Positions 35,484 through 44,619 are shown, counted from the first letter of the stretch. The stretch is 64,000 nucleotides of DNA from an uncultured Clostridia bacterium (GCA_938034875.1 CALHND010000017.1:62001-126000), one strand, 5' to 3'. Numbers and translations are program-made. Notes: generated by a model not told the origin, from the letters alone.

Positions 35484-36206
35484 CTAATTAATAATATTAC
35501 ATATATCCTTAATAACCTCGCCTGCAATTATCATTCCGGCGACTCCAGGAACAAATGCTACACTGCCCGGAATTGTTCTCTTTCCCTCTGGCAATTGCTC
35601 ACCGTTACTAGTAGGTGTAATTGCAAGCTCCTTTGAGTAGACAACCTTTAAATGATTAATACCACGCAGCCCCAGTTCTCTTCTCATTACGCGGGCAAGG
35701 GGACAAACACTTGTTTTTGATATATCTGAAACCTCAAACATGGTTGGATCAAGTTTATTACCGGCTCCCATACAACTGATTATGCGAATGTTTTTTTCTT
35801 TTGCAAGCATAATTAATGTAATCTTCGATTTTACGCTGTCTATTGCATCTACAATATAATCAAATTTTGAAAAATCAATTTTATCAGCGCTGTTTTCATC
35901 AAAAAACATTGGAAAAGTGCAAACATGAGCATTGGGGTTTATTTCAGCAATACGAGCCTTTGCGACATCGACCTTTAACATACCGACTGTTTTCGTTGAA
36001 GCGATAAGCTGGCGATTAATATTGCTGGCACTAACCACATCGGCGTCAATCAGCGTTAAATGCCCAACACCACTGCGGGCAAGGGACTCGACAGCGTATG
36101 AGCCAACTCCACCAACACCAAACACTGCTACGTGACTGTTTTTGAGTTTATCCATGTTATCGGTACCGAGCAGCATTTCTGTTCGTGTAAATTTGTTATC
36201 GGTCAT
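35484..36206 (-). CDS. tcdA: tRNA threonylcarbamoyladenosine dehydratase (TcdA)
   Basis: This is a 240-residue ThiF/E1-like ATPase: nucleotide-binding VFGVGGVGSYAVESLARSG, then LIDADVVSASNINRQLIA and DYIVDAIDSVKSK. The C-terminal signature KVVYSKE...GSVAFVPGVAGMIIAGEVI fits TcdA/CsdL. It cyclises t6A37 in tRNA to ct6A using ATP. The start follows AAAGGTGGTG. The precursor t6A depends on the Sua5 protein encoded at 13068. Confidence 0.93.
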   Translation of the reverse strand: MTDNKFTRTEMLLGTDNMDKLKNSHVAVFGVGGVGSYAVESLARSGVGHLTLIDADVVSASNINRQLIASTKTVGMLKVDVAKARIAEINPNAHVCTFPMFFDENSADKIDFSKFDYIVDAIDSVKSKITLIMLAKEKNIRIISCMGAGNKLDPTMFEVSDISKTSVCPLARVMRRELGLRGINHLKVVYSKELAITPTSNGEQLPEGKRTIPGSVAFVPGVAGMIIAGEVIKDICNIIN

Positions 36207-36296
36207 TACCGCACCACCTTTAATAACTATTTTACATCACCGTGTCGGCAGTGTCAATTATTCATAAATCATTAGTTCGTTTTTACATATAGAATA

Positions 36297-37091
36297 TTAT
36301 TCTGCAAATTTTTTTCCGAAATACAAAGAGCAACGGGCTCCAATAATTGCAAAAATAATCGCCACCACCAGTTCACCGTTAAAAGCGGTTACTTCCGGTA
36401 CAATTGCCGCCGCTGAACCACCCAGCAATCCGAAAAACACAAATGATGCGGCGCCGTAATACCTGCTAAACAGCCACTCGACCAGTTTCAGTAATATTAT
36501 AATGGTTATAATTGCACTTATGGCGGCTGGAATGATTATGTAAAGATTAAATTCAGTAAATCCCTCTAACATTGGTTTGTATAACCCCAAAGCCATAAGT
36601 AACGCTGAATCGCTTACACCCGGTATGATTGTACCGACACCTATTACCAAACCCATTAATGAAGTAGTGTAGATATTAATAGGCATTTCTCCGTTTGTCT
36701 GAATAGCGTTAAAACCAAATAATGAAAGTATCATTGTGCAGATAAATAACATAGGGTAATAATTTTTAAAGCCCTGCTGACAAGCGGCGTTGTAAACCTG
36801 CGGAAATGTACCTAACATCAGTCCCGCAAACATCATGCGCATGATAAATTGGTATCTGTCAAATAAAAAATTAAGACCAAGCGCAAAAACAGCAATTCCG
36901 CATATAGCTCCGATCGCCAGCGGCAAAATAAACCCGATTTCATTTTTTATTTTTGTTTTAAAGTGAACTACACAGTTTATCATGCGCTCATATATACCGA
37001 ATGCAATTGCTAATGAACCACCGCTTACTCCCGGCGCAATACAAGCAATGCCTATAATGAAGCCGATAAGCAAAAATTTAAAATCAAACAA
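36297..37091 (-). CDS. DUF368 membrane protein
   Basis: The product has 264 residues and about eight membrane segments. It carries the DUF368 repeats GIACIAPGVSGGSLAIAFG and GVGTIIPGVSDSALLMALG, the second echoing the first. Some members of this family have been linked to transport of polyprenyl-phosphate lipid carriers; whether that holds here is inference. I prefer TTG 37091 (six bases after GAGGTG) to the GTG inside the ribosome site. Confidence 0.87.
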   Translation of the reverse strand: MFDFKFLLIGFIIGIACIAPGVSGGSLAIAFGIYERMINCVVHFKTKIKNEIGFILPLAIGAICGIAVFALGLNFLFDRYQFIMRMMFAGLMLGTFPQVYNAACQQGFKNYYPMLFICTMILSLFGFNAIQTNGEMPINIYTTSLMGLVIGVGTIIPGVSDSALLMALGLYKPMLEGFTEFNLYIIIPAAISAIITIIILLKLVEWLFSRYYGAASFVFFGLLGGSAAAIVPEVTAFNGELVVAIIFAIIGARCSLYFGKKFAE

Positions 37092-37213
37092 AAATACCAC
37101 CTCAAATTATTATAGAATGGTATAATGGTTTATATTCTTATAAAAAACAGTTGAAAATAATTAATATTTTTGATAAGATGGTTTCATATTATAACCAATA
37201 GGCGGTATTAAGG

Positions 37214-39940
37214 ATGTCTAATAGAATGATCGGTACATATGATTTAAATAATTTAAAGATGCAAGCAATTCCTGAACTAGCTAAGTATTCACGAAAGTTA
37301 GCTGCTGAGGGCTGTGTTTTACTTAAAAACGAAAACAATGTCCTACCTTTCAAAAAAGGTGAAAAAATTTCAGTTTTTGGAAGAATACAGCTAAACTATT
37401 ACAAAAGCGGAACAGGTTCGGGTGGACTTGTAAACGCACCTTATGTTACTAATATTATTGATGGACTTCGTCAAAATGAAAAGGTCCAAATCAATGAAAA
37501 GCTCGCTGAGATCTATGCCGCATGGGTTGCTGAAAATCCATTTGACAAAGGTGCCGGTTGGGCTCAGGAGCCGTGGTGTCAAAAGGAAATGCCGCTTGAT
37601 GATGAAACGGTACGCACAGCTGCCGCCGAATCTGATACAGCGCTTATTATCATAGGACGTACTGCAGGCGAGGATCAAGATAACTTTGCCGGAGAGGGAA
37701 GCTATCTTTTAACCGAGACCGAACAGGACATGGTAAAAAAGGTTTCCGCAGCTTTTGATAAAGTAGTGGTAGTACTTAATGTTGGTAATGTTATAGATGA
37801 AAAGTTCGTTGACGATAATAATATTGACGCACTTTTGTATGTATGGCAGGGCGGCATGGAGGGCGGTAACGCAGCGGCGGATGTGCTTTGCGGTGATGTT
37901 ACACCTTCGGGCAAGCTGTCTGATACGATAGTTTATGATATAACGCAGTACCCATCCCACGCTAATTTTGGTAATAGGGAAGAAAACAAATATGCAGAAG
38001 ATATTTATGTTGGATATCGTTATTTTGAGACTGTTGCAAAGGATAATGTAAAATATCCGTTTGGTTTCGGACTTTCATATACTACATTTGATGTTACAAC
38101 CGATTCGGTTACAGTAAATGACGGAGTTATTACAGCTAATGTTACAGTAAAGAACACTGGCAACGCTGTAGGCAGAGAGGTAGTACAGGTTTATTTCGAA
38201 GCTCCGCAAGGAAAACTTGGCAGACCGCTTCGCCAGCTTGTAGGATTTAAAAAGACAGCCGACATAAAGATCGGCGAAAGTGAGACTCTGAGCATATCCT
38301 TTGATATAAATAAAATGGCAGCATATGATGACAGCGGTGTATCAGGATACCGTGCTGCTTATGTGCTTGAATCGGGCGAATACAAAATATACATAGGTAC
38401 AGATGTACGTTCTGCAAAACACGAATTTTCGTACACTGTTGAAAATACAGCTATTACCGAACAGCTGACTCCTGCTCTTATGCCTACCTTAGCATTTGAC
38501 CGCATGAAACCTCAGCTTAAAGCTGACGGTACATATGTAATGACTTATGAGCCTGTTCCAACGCGTGACTATGACCTTGAAGCACGCATTGTTGCTGCTC
38601 GTCCAGATGATATTGAGTATACGGGCGACAAAGGCTTTAAACTCATTGATGTGAAAAACGGTAACTGCACAATGGAGCAGTTTATAGCTCAGCTCAGCAA
38701 CAATGATTTAAAGGTGCTGATTTACGGAGAGGGAATGAGCAGCCCAAAGGTAACAGAGGGAACAGGATGCGCTTTTGGCGGACTTAACCTTGAACTGAAA
38801 AAGTTCGGAGTGCCAATCGCTTGCGGTACCGATGGACCGAGCGGATTGCGACTTGACAGCGGTGTGCAATCTTCATCATTGCCAAACGGAACTCTTATTG
38901 CCTGCACATTTGACCCTGATTTAGTTGAGCAAATGTTTGTTTATGAGGGTGTTGAACTTCAGGCGTATGAGGTAGATTGTCTGCTCGGTCCGGGAATCAA
39001 CATTCACCGTCACCCGCTGAATGGCAGAAATTTTGAGTATTTTTCAGAAGATCCGCTGCTCACCGGTAAAATGGCGGCCGCCATTTGCCGTGGTATTTCA
39101 AAGAGTGGCAATACCGCTGTTGTAAAGCATTTTATTGCAAATAACCAGGAAACCAACCGTCATTCAGTTAACGCTGTTGTTTCCGAGCGTGCTACTCGCG
39201 AAATATATGCAAAAGCGTTTGAGATTGCAGTAAAAGAGGGTAATGTCCGCTCAATCATGACATCATATAATCCTATCAACGGTATATGGTCAGCAAGCAA
39301 CTTTGACCTTAATACACAACTGCTTAGAAATGAATGGGGTTATGACGGATTTGTTATGAGCGACTGGTGGGCTGAAATGAACGATGACGGCGGTCCTAAG
39401 TCAGGCGAGAATATTAAGGCGATGCTTCGCGCACAGAATGATATATTCATGGTTACGGGTGATGCACAGAGTCGCACCGATAATTTACATGAGTCTCTTG
39501 AAAACGGAGAGCTTACCCGTGGTGAGCTTCAGCGCAGTGTAAAGAACATGCTTAATTTCCTTATGAACTCACAGTCATATGAGAGATTCATTAAAACAGG
39601 CGGAAAAGACCTTGAAAAGCTTATGTTAAACGATGAGGGAAAAGAATCACTGGTTTCACTTTCTGAAATTGATCAAAACTCAAAATATCACCTTACTGTT
39701 AAGGAAACAGGTAGTCACATTGTCAGCGTAACGCTTAAATCAGATGCACCTGCGCTTTCACAAATGAATGTTCGTGTATTTATGGATGATAAATGCAAAC
39801 TGACACTTGCCATTAACGGTACAGGTGGAAAAGAAATTAAATTTGTCCGCGATTTATGGCTAGGTGAAGGTGACTTTGATGTTACATTCAAATATGATGA
39901 AAAAATGGTTGATATAGTTTCATTTGCTATTAAAAAATGA
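37214..39940 (+). CDS. Glycoside hydrolase family 3 with exchanged domain order
   Basis: The product has 908 residues and no signal peptide, so it acts on imported sugars. The GH3 C-terminal domain comes first (AAEGCVLLKNENNVLPFKKG near residue 31, then WQGGMEGGNAAADVLCG), followed by a fibronectin-III-like domain (YPFGFGLSYTTFDV). The TIM barrel comes last (GPGINIHRHPLNGRNFEYFS, KHFIANNQETNRH, GFVMSDWW). The nucleophile should be Asp717 in MSDWW. This order is known from Ruminococcus albus beta-glucosidase and rumen relatives. The substrate is probably a beta-glucoside, but it is not fixed by sequence. Confidence 0.93.
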   Translation: MSNRMIGTYDLNNLKMQAIPELAKYSRKLAAEGCVLLKNENNVLPFKKGEKISVFGRIQLNYYKSGTGSGGLVNAPYVTNIIDGLRQNEKVQINEKLAEIYAAWVAENPFDKGAGWAQEPWCQKEMPLDDETVRTAAAESDTALIIIGRTAGEDQDNFAGEGSYLLTETEQDMVKKVSAAFDKVVVVLNVGNVIDEKFVDDNNIDALLYVWQGGMEGGNAAADVLCGDVTPSGKLSDTIVYDITQYPSHANFGNREENKYAEDIYVGYRYFETVAKDNVKYPFGFGLSYTTFDVTTDSVTVNDGVITANVTVKNTGNAVGREVVQVYFEAPQGKLGRPLRQLVGFKKTADIKIGESETLSISFDINKMAAYDDSGVSGYRAAYVLESGEYKIYIGTDVRSAKHEFSYTVENTAITEQLTPALMPTLAFDRMKPQLKADGTYVMTYEPVPTRDYDLEARIVAARPDDIEYTGDKGFKLIDVKNGNCTMEQFIAQLSNNDLKVLIYGEGMSSPKVTEGTGCAFGGLNLELKKFGVPIACGTDGPSGLRLDSGVQSSSLPNGTLIACTFDPDLVEQMFVYEGVELQAYEVDCLLGPGINIHRHPLNGRNFEYFSEDPLLTGKMAAAICRGISKSGNTAVVKHFIANNQETNRHSVNAVVSERATREIYAKAFEIAVKEGNVRSIMTSYNPINGIWSASNFDLNTQLLRNEWGYDGFVMSDWWAEMNDDGGPKSGENIKAMLRAQNDIFMVTGDAQSRTDNLHESLENGELTRGELQRSVKNMLNFLMNSQSYERFIKTGGKDLEKLMLNDEGKESLVSLSEIDQNSKYHLTVKETGSHIVSVTLKSDAPALSQMNVRVFMDDKCKLTLAINGTGGKEIKFVRDLWLGEGDFDVTFKYDEKMVDIVSFAIKK

Positions 39941-39946
39941 TATAAT

Positions 39947-39980
39947 AAATCGGGCTATTTCAAAGGAAATGGCCCGATTT
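39947..39980 (+). terminator. Terminator after the GH3 gene
   Basis: AAATCGGGC-ATTT and AAAT-GCCCGATTT form an imperfect hairpin six bases after the stop. Confidence 0.75.
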
Positions 39981-40002
39981 ACAAATTAAAGGAGGCGAAA
40001 AT

Positions 40003-40554
40003 ATGCTTGCTATGATTATTGCCACGCTATTAATCGGCGCGGCATCGGCGTTTGCTTGTGGGTACATATATAGTCTAAATGCAGGTTATATTATTGGTGC
40101 AGGGCTAATTGCAATACTCCTTATTTACATTGTTGTTGCTGCTTTTCGCCGATCAAAAAGTAACCGTATGCAGTTTAGCGGAAGCGTAGCCGACGAATTA
40201 GCAAAAATAGACGAAATGAGCGGCTTAGAGTTTGAAAAATATGCCGCTAAACTACTTGAAACAGAGGGCTACGAGAATGTAATGGTTACCCAGTCGTCAC
40301 ATGATCAGGGAGCCGATATTTTAATGGAACGTGATGGTGTTCGCTTTTCGGTACAGTGTAAAGTATACTCAACACGACTGGGAAATACACCGATACAGGA
40401 GATTACAGCCGCACGCGAATTTTACGATTGTCATGTAGGCGTTGTTGTTACAAACAGCTACTTCACCGATGCGGCAGTGGAACTTGCGCGCGCAAACCGC
40501 ATTCTGCTGTGGGATAGAGCGTATTTAGCCTTATTAATTGATAGAAATATGTAA
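40003..40554 (+). CDS. Membrane-anchored Mrr-type restriction endonuclease-like protein
   Basis: The product has 183 residues. Two membrane segments (about 3-22 and 27-47) are followed by a basic stretch and a restriction-endonuclease-fold domain: LEFEKYAAKLLETEGYENV, then the catalytic Asp105 in DQGAD and Gln118-x-Lys120 in VQCKVYS, and VVVTNSYFTDAAVELA. Mrr-catalytic domains attack modified or foreign DNA, or act in DNA turnover. Because the cytoplasmic nuclease domain is tethered to the membrane, a role at the point of DNA entry is conceivable but unproven. It has AAAGGAGG and no partner gene. Confidence 0.85.
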   Translation: MLAMIIATLLIGAASAFACGYIYSLNAGYIIGAGLIAILLIYIVVAAFRRSKSNRMQFSGSVADELAKIDEMSGLEFEKYAAKLLETEGYENVMVTQSSHDQGADILMERDGVRFSVQCKVYSTRLGNTPIQEITAAREFYDCHVGVVVTNSYFTDAAVELARANRILLWDRAYLALLIDRNM

Positions 40555-40562
40555 GCTTTTAC

Positions 40563-40591
40563 TTGACACAATATAACCTCGCGAGTATAAT
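40563..40591 (+). promoter_or_regulatory. Consensus promoter of tRNA-Leu(UAA)
   Basis: TTGACA (40563-40568), 17 bases, TATAAT (40586-40591): a perfect sigma-A promoter 13 bases ahead of the tRNA. Confidence 0.8.
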
Positions 40592-40604
40592 ATATTGGTA
40601 ACTC

Positions 40605-40691
40605 GCTGGTGTGGCGAAATCGGCAGACGCAAGGGACTTAAAATCCCTCGGTGGCAACACCGTACCGGTTCAAGTCCGGTCACCAGCACCA
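40605..40691 (+). tRNA. tRNA-Leu, anticodon UAA
   Basis: GCTGGTG (40605-40611) pairs with CACCAGC (40681-40687). The anticodon arm AGGGA-CTTAAAA-TCCCT gives UAA; the T arm is ACCGG-TTCAAGT-CCGGT. A class II variable arm and encoded CCA are present. The length is 87 bases. Confidence 0.97.
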
Positions 40692-40726
40692 AAATGTCCC
40701 GAATGTGAGAGCATTTGGGACATTTT
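40692..40726 (+). terminator. Terminator after tRNA-Leu(UAA)
   Basis: AAATGTCCC-AATG pairs with CATT-GGGACATTT, directly after the tRNA and ahead of rhaD. The T tract is short (TTTTAAC). Confidence 0.65.
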
Positions 40727-40749
40727 AACATATATACGGAGGGAATAAA

Positions 40750-41568
40750 ATGAAGGATGTTTTAACAGCGCCGTTTGTCCGCGAAATGATGGACACCACA
40801 GCTAATATGTACCGTCTTGGTTGGGACGAGCGTAACGGTGGAAATATCAGTTATATGCTTAATGAAAACGAGGTATCTGAGTATCTCGACTTGAATAATG
40901 TCATCAGAACTATTCCTATTGGATTTGAAGCCAAGTCGCTTGTCGGTAAAATTTTCATTGTAACCGGTACCGGCAAGTATTTTAAAAATGTTGAAAAAGA
41001 CCCCGAGAACAATCTTGGAATCATTCGCATTGCGGATGACGGCACAACAGCTGAGCTTTTGTGGGGTTACTCTGACGGCGGCAAATTTACATCTGAGCTT
41101 CCCGCTCATCTTATGAGTCACATGGCGCGCCTTTCTGTTGACCCGGAAAACCGCGTAGTTATGCATTGTCATCCGACAAATACTCTTGCAATGAATTTTG
41201 TTCACGAGCTTGATGAGCAGAAAATCACACATACACTTTGGGAAATGTGTACCGAGTGTATTGTCGTATTTCCGGACGGCGTTGGAGTTTTGCCGTGGAT
41301 GCTTTGCGGCAACAACACAATTGGAGAAGCTACTGCCGAAAAAATGAAGGAGTTTCGTCTTGTAATATGGGGAATGCACGGTATCTATGGAGCCGGAAAA
41401 AATATGGATGAAACTTTCGGCCTTATTGAAACTGTTGAAAAAGCAGCACAAATTTATATGCTGACATGTAACCGTCCTCGCGTTAATACAATAAAAGACT
41501 CCGAAATGATTGAACTTGCTGAGGCTTTCGGCGTAAAATATCGTAAGGACTTTTTGAACGCAGACTGA
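40750..41568 (+). CDS. rhaD: Rhamnulose-1-phosphate aldolase
   Basis: The product has 272 residues of the class II aldolase family. The RhaD pattern is clear: GGNISYML, VTGTGKYFKNV, TSELPAHLMSH (catalytic Glu), MHCHPTNTLA (zinc His pair) and WGMHGIYGAG (third His). It splits L-rhamnulose 1-phosphate to dihydroxyacetone phosphate and L-lactaldehyde. No rhamnose isomerase or kinase gene is next to it, so the pathway must be completed elsewhere. It has AGGAGGG at good spacing. Confidence 0.92.
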   Translation: MKDVLTAPFVREMMDTTANMYRLGWDERNGGNISYMLNENEVSEYLDLNNVIRTIPIGFEAKSLVGKIFIVTGTGKYFKNVEKDPENNLGIIRIADDGTTAELLWGYSDGGKFTSELPAHLMSHMARLSVDPENRVVMHCHPTNTLAMNFVHELDEQKITHTLWEMCTECIVVFPDGVGVLPWMLCGNNTIGEATAEKMKEFRLVIWGMHGIYGAGKNMDETFGLIETVEKAAQIYMLTCNRPRVNTIKDSEMIELAEAFGVKYRKDFLNAD

Positions 41569-41579
41569 GAGTAAAAAAC

Positions 41580-42245
41580 ATGAGAATGAGAAAAAAGAAA
41601 CATCTTAATGAACGACTTTCCGACTGTGCTGAATATCTTTTTGAGTACATGACGGACAGGCCAAATTTTGATGAATTTGCTGATGTCAATTACATTGATT
41701 TTTGTACATATTTTGGAAACGATAATCCAATTCAGTTAGAGATTGGTTGCGGCAAGGGACAGTTTGTTTGCGAGATGGCACAGCGTTATCCCAACATGAA
41801 CTTTGTCGCTGTTGAAAAGGCGTCGAATGTTATTGTGCACGCGTGTGAAAAGGCACGCGAGCTAAATCTTAAAAATGTTCTGTTTATCAAAACCAGCGCA
41901 GAGTACTTACTGCGTCTTATAAAACCGAACACGGTCACTCGTTTGTATCTTAATTTTTCGTGCCCGTTTCCAAAGCCGAGTTATGCTGTTCATCGACTGA
42001 CAAACAGCCGGTTTTTGAAAATATATGAACAACTGCTTGCCGACGGTGCAGAAATTCATCAAAAAACTGATAACATGCATTTTTTTGAATATTCTATTGA
42101 GCAGTTTACAGCCTGTGGATATGTGCTGAAAAATGTGTCGCTGGATTTACATAACAGTGATTTTGAGGGCAATATAGTCACAGAATACGAACGTCGCTTT
42201 TCTGAGCAGGGAATGCCTATTTATAGATTAGAAGCGTTTAAATAA
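41580..42245 (+). CDS. trmB: tRNA (guanine-N7)-methyltransferase, motif variant
   Basis: The product has 221 residues with the S-adenosylmethionine site LEIGCGKGQFVCEMAQRYP and FVAVEKASNVI. TrmB makes m7G46 in tRNA. The usual block N-F-S-D-P-W-P-K-x-R-H appears here as LNFSCPFPKPSYAVHRLTNS: the Asp of SDPWPK is Cys and the Trp is Phe, and the following basic segment differs. The C-terminal substrate region HQKTDNMHFFEYSIEQF is normal. It follows rhaD after 11 bases with a weak ribosome site. Confidence 0.85.
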   Translation: MRMRKKKHLNERLSDCAEYLFEYMTDRPNFDEFADVNYIDFCTYFGNDNPIQLEIGCGKGQFVCEMAQRYPNMNFVAVEKASNVIVHACEKARELNLKNVLFIKTSAEYLLRLIKPNTVTRLYLNFSCPFPKPSYAVHRLTNSRFLKIYEQLLADGAEIHQKTDNMHFFEYSIEQFTACGYVLKNVSLDLHNSDFEGNIVTEYERRFSEQGMPIYRLEAFK

Positions 42246-42247
42246 TG

Positions 42248-42293
42248 AATAACGAATATACAGTTAATCACTGGATATTCGTTATTTATTTTT
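42248..42293 (+). terminator. Terminator after trmB
   Basis: AATAACGAATAT-CAGT pairs with ACTG-ATATTCGTTATT, followed by TATTTTTA. Confidence 0.8.
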
Positions 42294-42331
42294 ACATATT
42301 GATTTAAATGCACAAACTTATTTATCTGTGG

Positions 42332-42441
42332 TGTAAATATTTATACACAATAAATAATAATAATGTATAAATATTAATTAGTATTGACTTTATATGCATA
42401 AAGTTGTATATTAATGCATATATGATGCATATAATTGTATA
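42332..42441 (+). promoter_or_regulatory. argC promoter with candidate arginine-repressor sites
   Basis: A promoter TTGACT (42384-42389), 17 bases, TATATT (42407-42412) precedes argC. The 16-base element TGCATAAAGTTGTATA (42395-42410) recurs as TGCATATAATTGTATA (42426-42441), exactly 31 bases apart, about three helical turns. TGTATATTAATGCA (42405-42418) fits the 14-base half-palindromic form of ArgR boxes, and TGTAAATATTTATACA (42332-42347) is a near-palindrome upstream. These overlap the -10, so repression by an ArgR-type protein is likely. Confidence 0.6.
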
Positions 42442-42456
42442 ATTGGAGATACGGAT

Positions 42457-43392
42457 ATGAAAACAAAAATTTTTATTGATGGCAAAGCAGGCACAACGGG
42501 GCTAAGAATTTATGAACGGCTTAGTGAACGTGACGATATTGAGATTATTTCTCTTGACGAAGCTCATAGAAAAGATTTGGAAAGTCGCAAAAACGCACTC
42601 AACAGCGCTGACATTGCATTTTTGTGTTTACCCGATGTGGCCGCAATGGAGGCAGTAGAACTAATTGAAAATAAGAACACCGTTATAATTGACACATCAA
42701 CGGCACATCGCACACATAGCGGCTGGACATATGGCTTTCCTGAATTGACTGACGAGCTGAATCATGCAGTTCCGACAGCAAAACGCATTGCAGTACCGGG
42801 TTGCCACGCAAGCGGATTTATTGCGCTTGTAAAACCGCTTATTGATGCTGGAATAATCAGCACTGATATATTGCTTACCTGCCATTCTGTAACAGGATAT
42901 AGCGGTGGCGGCAAACAAATGATTGCTGAATATGAGAGTGAAGGCGTTAATACACTTTTAGGTGCGCCAAGACAGTACGGAATAGGTCAAATGCACAAGC
43001 ATTTAAAAGAAATGAAAGCTATTACCGGTATTGAAAATGATCCGATTTTTTGTCCTATAGTATCTAATTATTATTCAGGTATGCTTGTTACTGTTCCAAT
43101 TTTTTCAAAGCAACTTAATGATGGAAAAACGGTTGACGATATTAAAAAGCTGTATAAAGAGAAGTACAGCGGAGCAATCGTTAAGTATTATGAAAGTATA
43201 GATGAAAGCGGGTTTGTTTCCGCGGCTGTAATGTCAGGTAATGACGGCATGCAAGTCACTGTGGCAGGAAACAACGACCGAATTTTACTTATGGCTCGTT
43301 ACGATAACCTTGGCAAAGGTGCTTCGGGCGCCGCGATAGAATGTTTAAACATGGTAATGGGCGCAGATGAGACTTTAGGACTGGATTTATAA
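42457..43392 (+). CDS. argC: N-acetyl-gamma-glutamyl-phosphate reductase, short (type 2) form
   Basis: At 311 residues this is the shorter ArgC class. The nucleotide-binding start FIDGKAGTTGLRIYERL and the catalytic Cys116 in AVPGCHASGF are present, then SVTGYSGGGKQMI. It reduces N-acetylglutamyl phosphate to the semialdehyde with NADPH. As the first gene of the arginine operon, directly behind the operator region, it sets expression of the whole run. Confidence 0.93.
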   Translation: MKTKIFIDGKAGTTGLRIYERLSERDDIEIISLDEAHRKDLESRKNALNSADIAFLCLPDVAAMEAVELIENKNTVIIDTSTAHRTHSGWTYGFPELTDELNHAVPTAKRIAVPGCHASGFIALVKPLIDAGIISTDILLTCHSVTGYSGGGKQMIAEYESEGVNTLLGAPRQYGIGQMHKHLKEMKAITGIENDPIFCPIVSNYYSGMLVTVPIFSKQLNDGKTVDDIKKLYKEKYSGAIVKYYESIDESGFVSAAVMSGNDGMQVTVAGNNDRILLMARYDNLGKGASGAAIECLNMVMGADETLGLDL

Positions 43393-43407
43393 AGTGGGGT
43401 TAAGAAA

Positions 43408-44619
43408 ATGAAAATTATTAATGGCGGCGTATGTGCTGCAAAGGGATTTATTGCAAACGGAGTACATTGCGGCATTCGCAAAAACAGATCAAAACGGGAT
43501 TTGTCTCTGATTTTAAGCGAGGTAAAGGCAAATGCTGCAGCTGTATATACAACAAATCTTGTAAAAGGCGCACCACTCACCGTTACAAAGTCACACATTT
43601 CCGACGGAAAAGCGCAGGCGATAATTTGCAACAGCGGAAACGCTAATACTTGCAATGCAAACGGTATAGATATTGCAGAACAAATGTGTGAAATACTTGC
43701 AGATCATATTAATATTGCACCGGAAGATGTCGTTGTTGCTTCCACGGGCGTTATAGGTCAGCCGTTAGACATTGAACCGATAAAAACGGGCATACCGTCG
43801 TTGGTTAATGGTCTTGGTAATAACAGTTTGTTTGCGGCAGAGGGCATTATGACCACCGACACAGAAGTTAAGGAGATTGCCGTTAGCTTTGATATAGGCG
43901 GTGTTGAATGTAAAATCGGTGGAATTGCAAAAGGCTCCGGAATGATTCATCCGAACATGGCAACCATGCTTGTTTTCGTTACCACCGACTGCGCAATAAG
44001 CTCTGAAATGTTGCAGAAGGCACTGACTGCTGATATTGCAAATACGTTTAACATGGTCAGCATTGACGGAGATACCTCAACAAATGACATGGTTTGTGTG
44101 CTTGCTAACGGAATGTCAGGTAATGCTGAAATTACTGAGGAAAACGATGATTTTGCTGTGTTTATGAATGCACTTAATACTGTTACTGTGCATCTGTGCC
44201 GTTGCATTGCCGGAGACGGCGAGGGAGCAACAAAGCTGCTAGAGTGTAAGGTTAACGGTGCAAAAACATTAGATATTGCAAAAACTGTTGCAAAGAGTGT
44301 TATCTGCTCCTCGCTTACCAAGGCGGCTATGTTTGGCGCTGACGCAAACTGGGGTAGAGTGTTATGTGCAATCGGCTACAGTGGCGCCGATGTTGATGTC
44401 AATAAAATTGATGTATCATTTTTATCACCAAAAGGTGAAATTTCAGTATGTAAAAACGGAGCAGGCGTTGATTTTTCTGAAGATATTGCAAAAGAAATTT
44501 TGCTTGAAAAAGAGATCACCATACTAATAAATCTTAATGATGGTGACGCTTGTTCAACCGCATGGGGATGCGATTTAACTTACGATTATGTAAAAATTAA
44601 CGGCGACTATCGTACTTAA
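43408..44619 (+). CDS. argJ: Bifunctional ornithine acetyltransferase / N-acetylglutamate synthase
   Basis: The product has 403 residues and the autocleavage site KGSGMIHPNMATMLVF; Thr186 becomes the N-terminal nucleophile of the beta chain. The N-terminal segment GFIANGVHCGIRKNRSKRDL and CNSGNANTC are family marks. It transfers acetyl from N-acetylornithine to glutamate, making the pathway cyclic; this explains why no argA or argE is needed here. It follows argC by 15 bases. Confidence 0.96.
   Translation: MKIINGGVCAAKGFIANGVHCGIRKNRSKRDLSLILSEVKANAAAVYTTNLVKGAPLTVTKSHISDGKAQAIICNSGNANTCNANGIDIAEQMCEILADHINIAPEDVVVASTGVIGQPLDIEPIKTGIPSLVNGLGNNSLFAAEGIMTTDTEVKEIAVSFDIGGVECKIGGIAKGSGMIHPNMATMLVFVTTDCAISSEMLQKALTADIANTFNMVSIDGDTSTNDMVCVLANGMSGNAEITEENDDFAVFMNALNTVTVHLCRCIAGDGEGATKLLECKVNGAKTLDIAKTVAKSVICSSLTKAAMFGADANWGRVLCAIGYSGADVDVNKIDVSFLSPKGEISVCKNGAGVDFSEDIAKEILLEKEITILINLNDGDACSTAWGCDLTYDYVKINGDYRT

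Noticed and set aside
40762..41451. Open frame of 229 codons antisense to rhaD
   Set aside because: It is an unmotivated shadow of a clear gene on the plus strand with composition typical of antisense frames.
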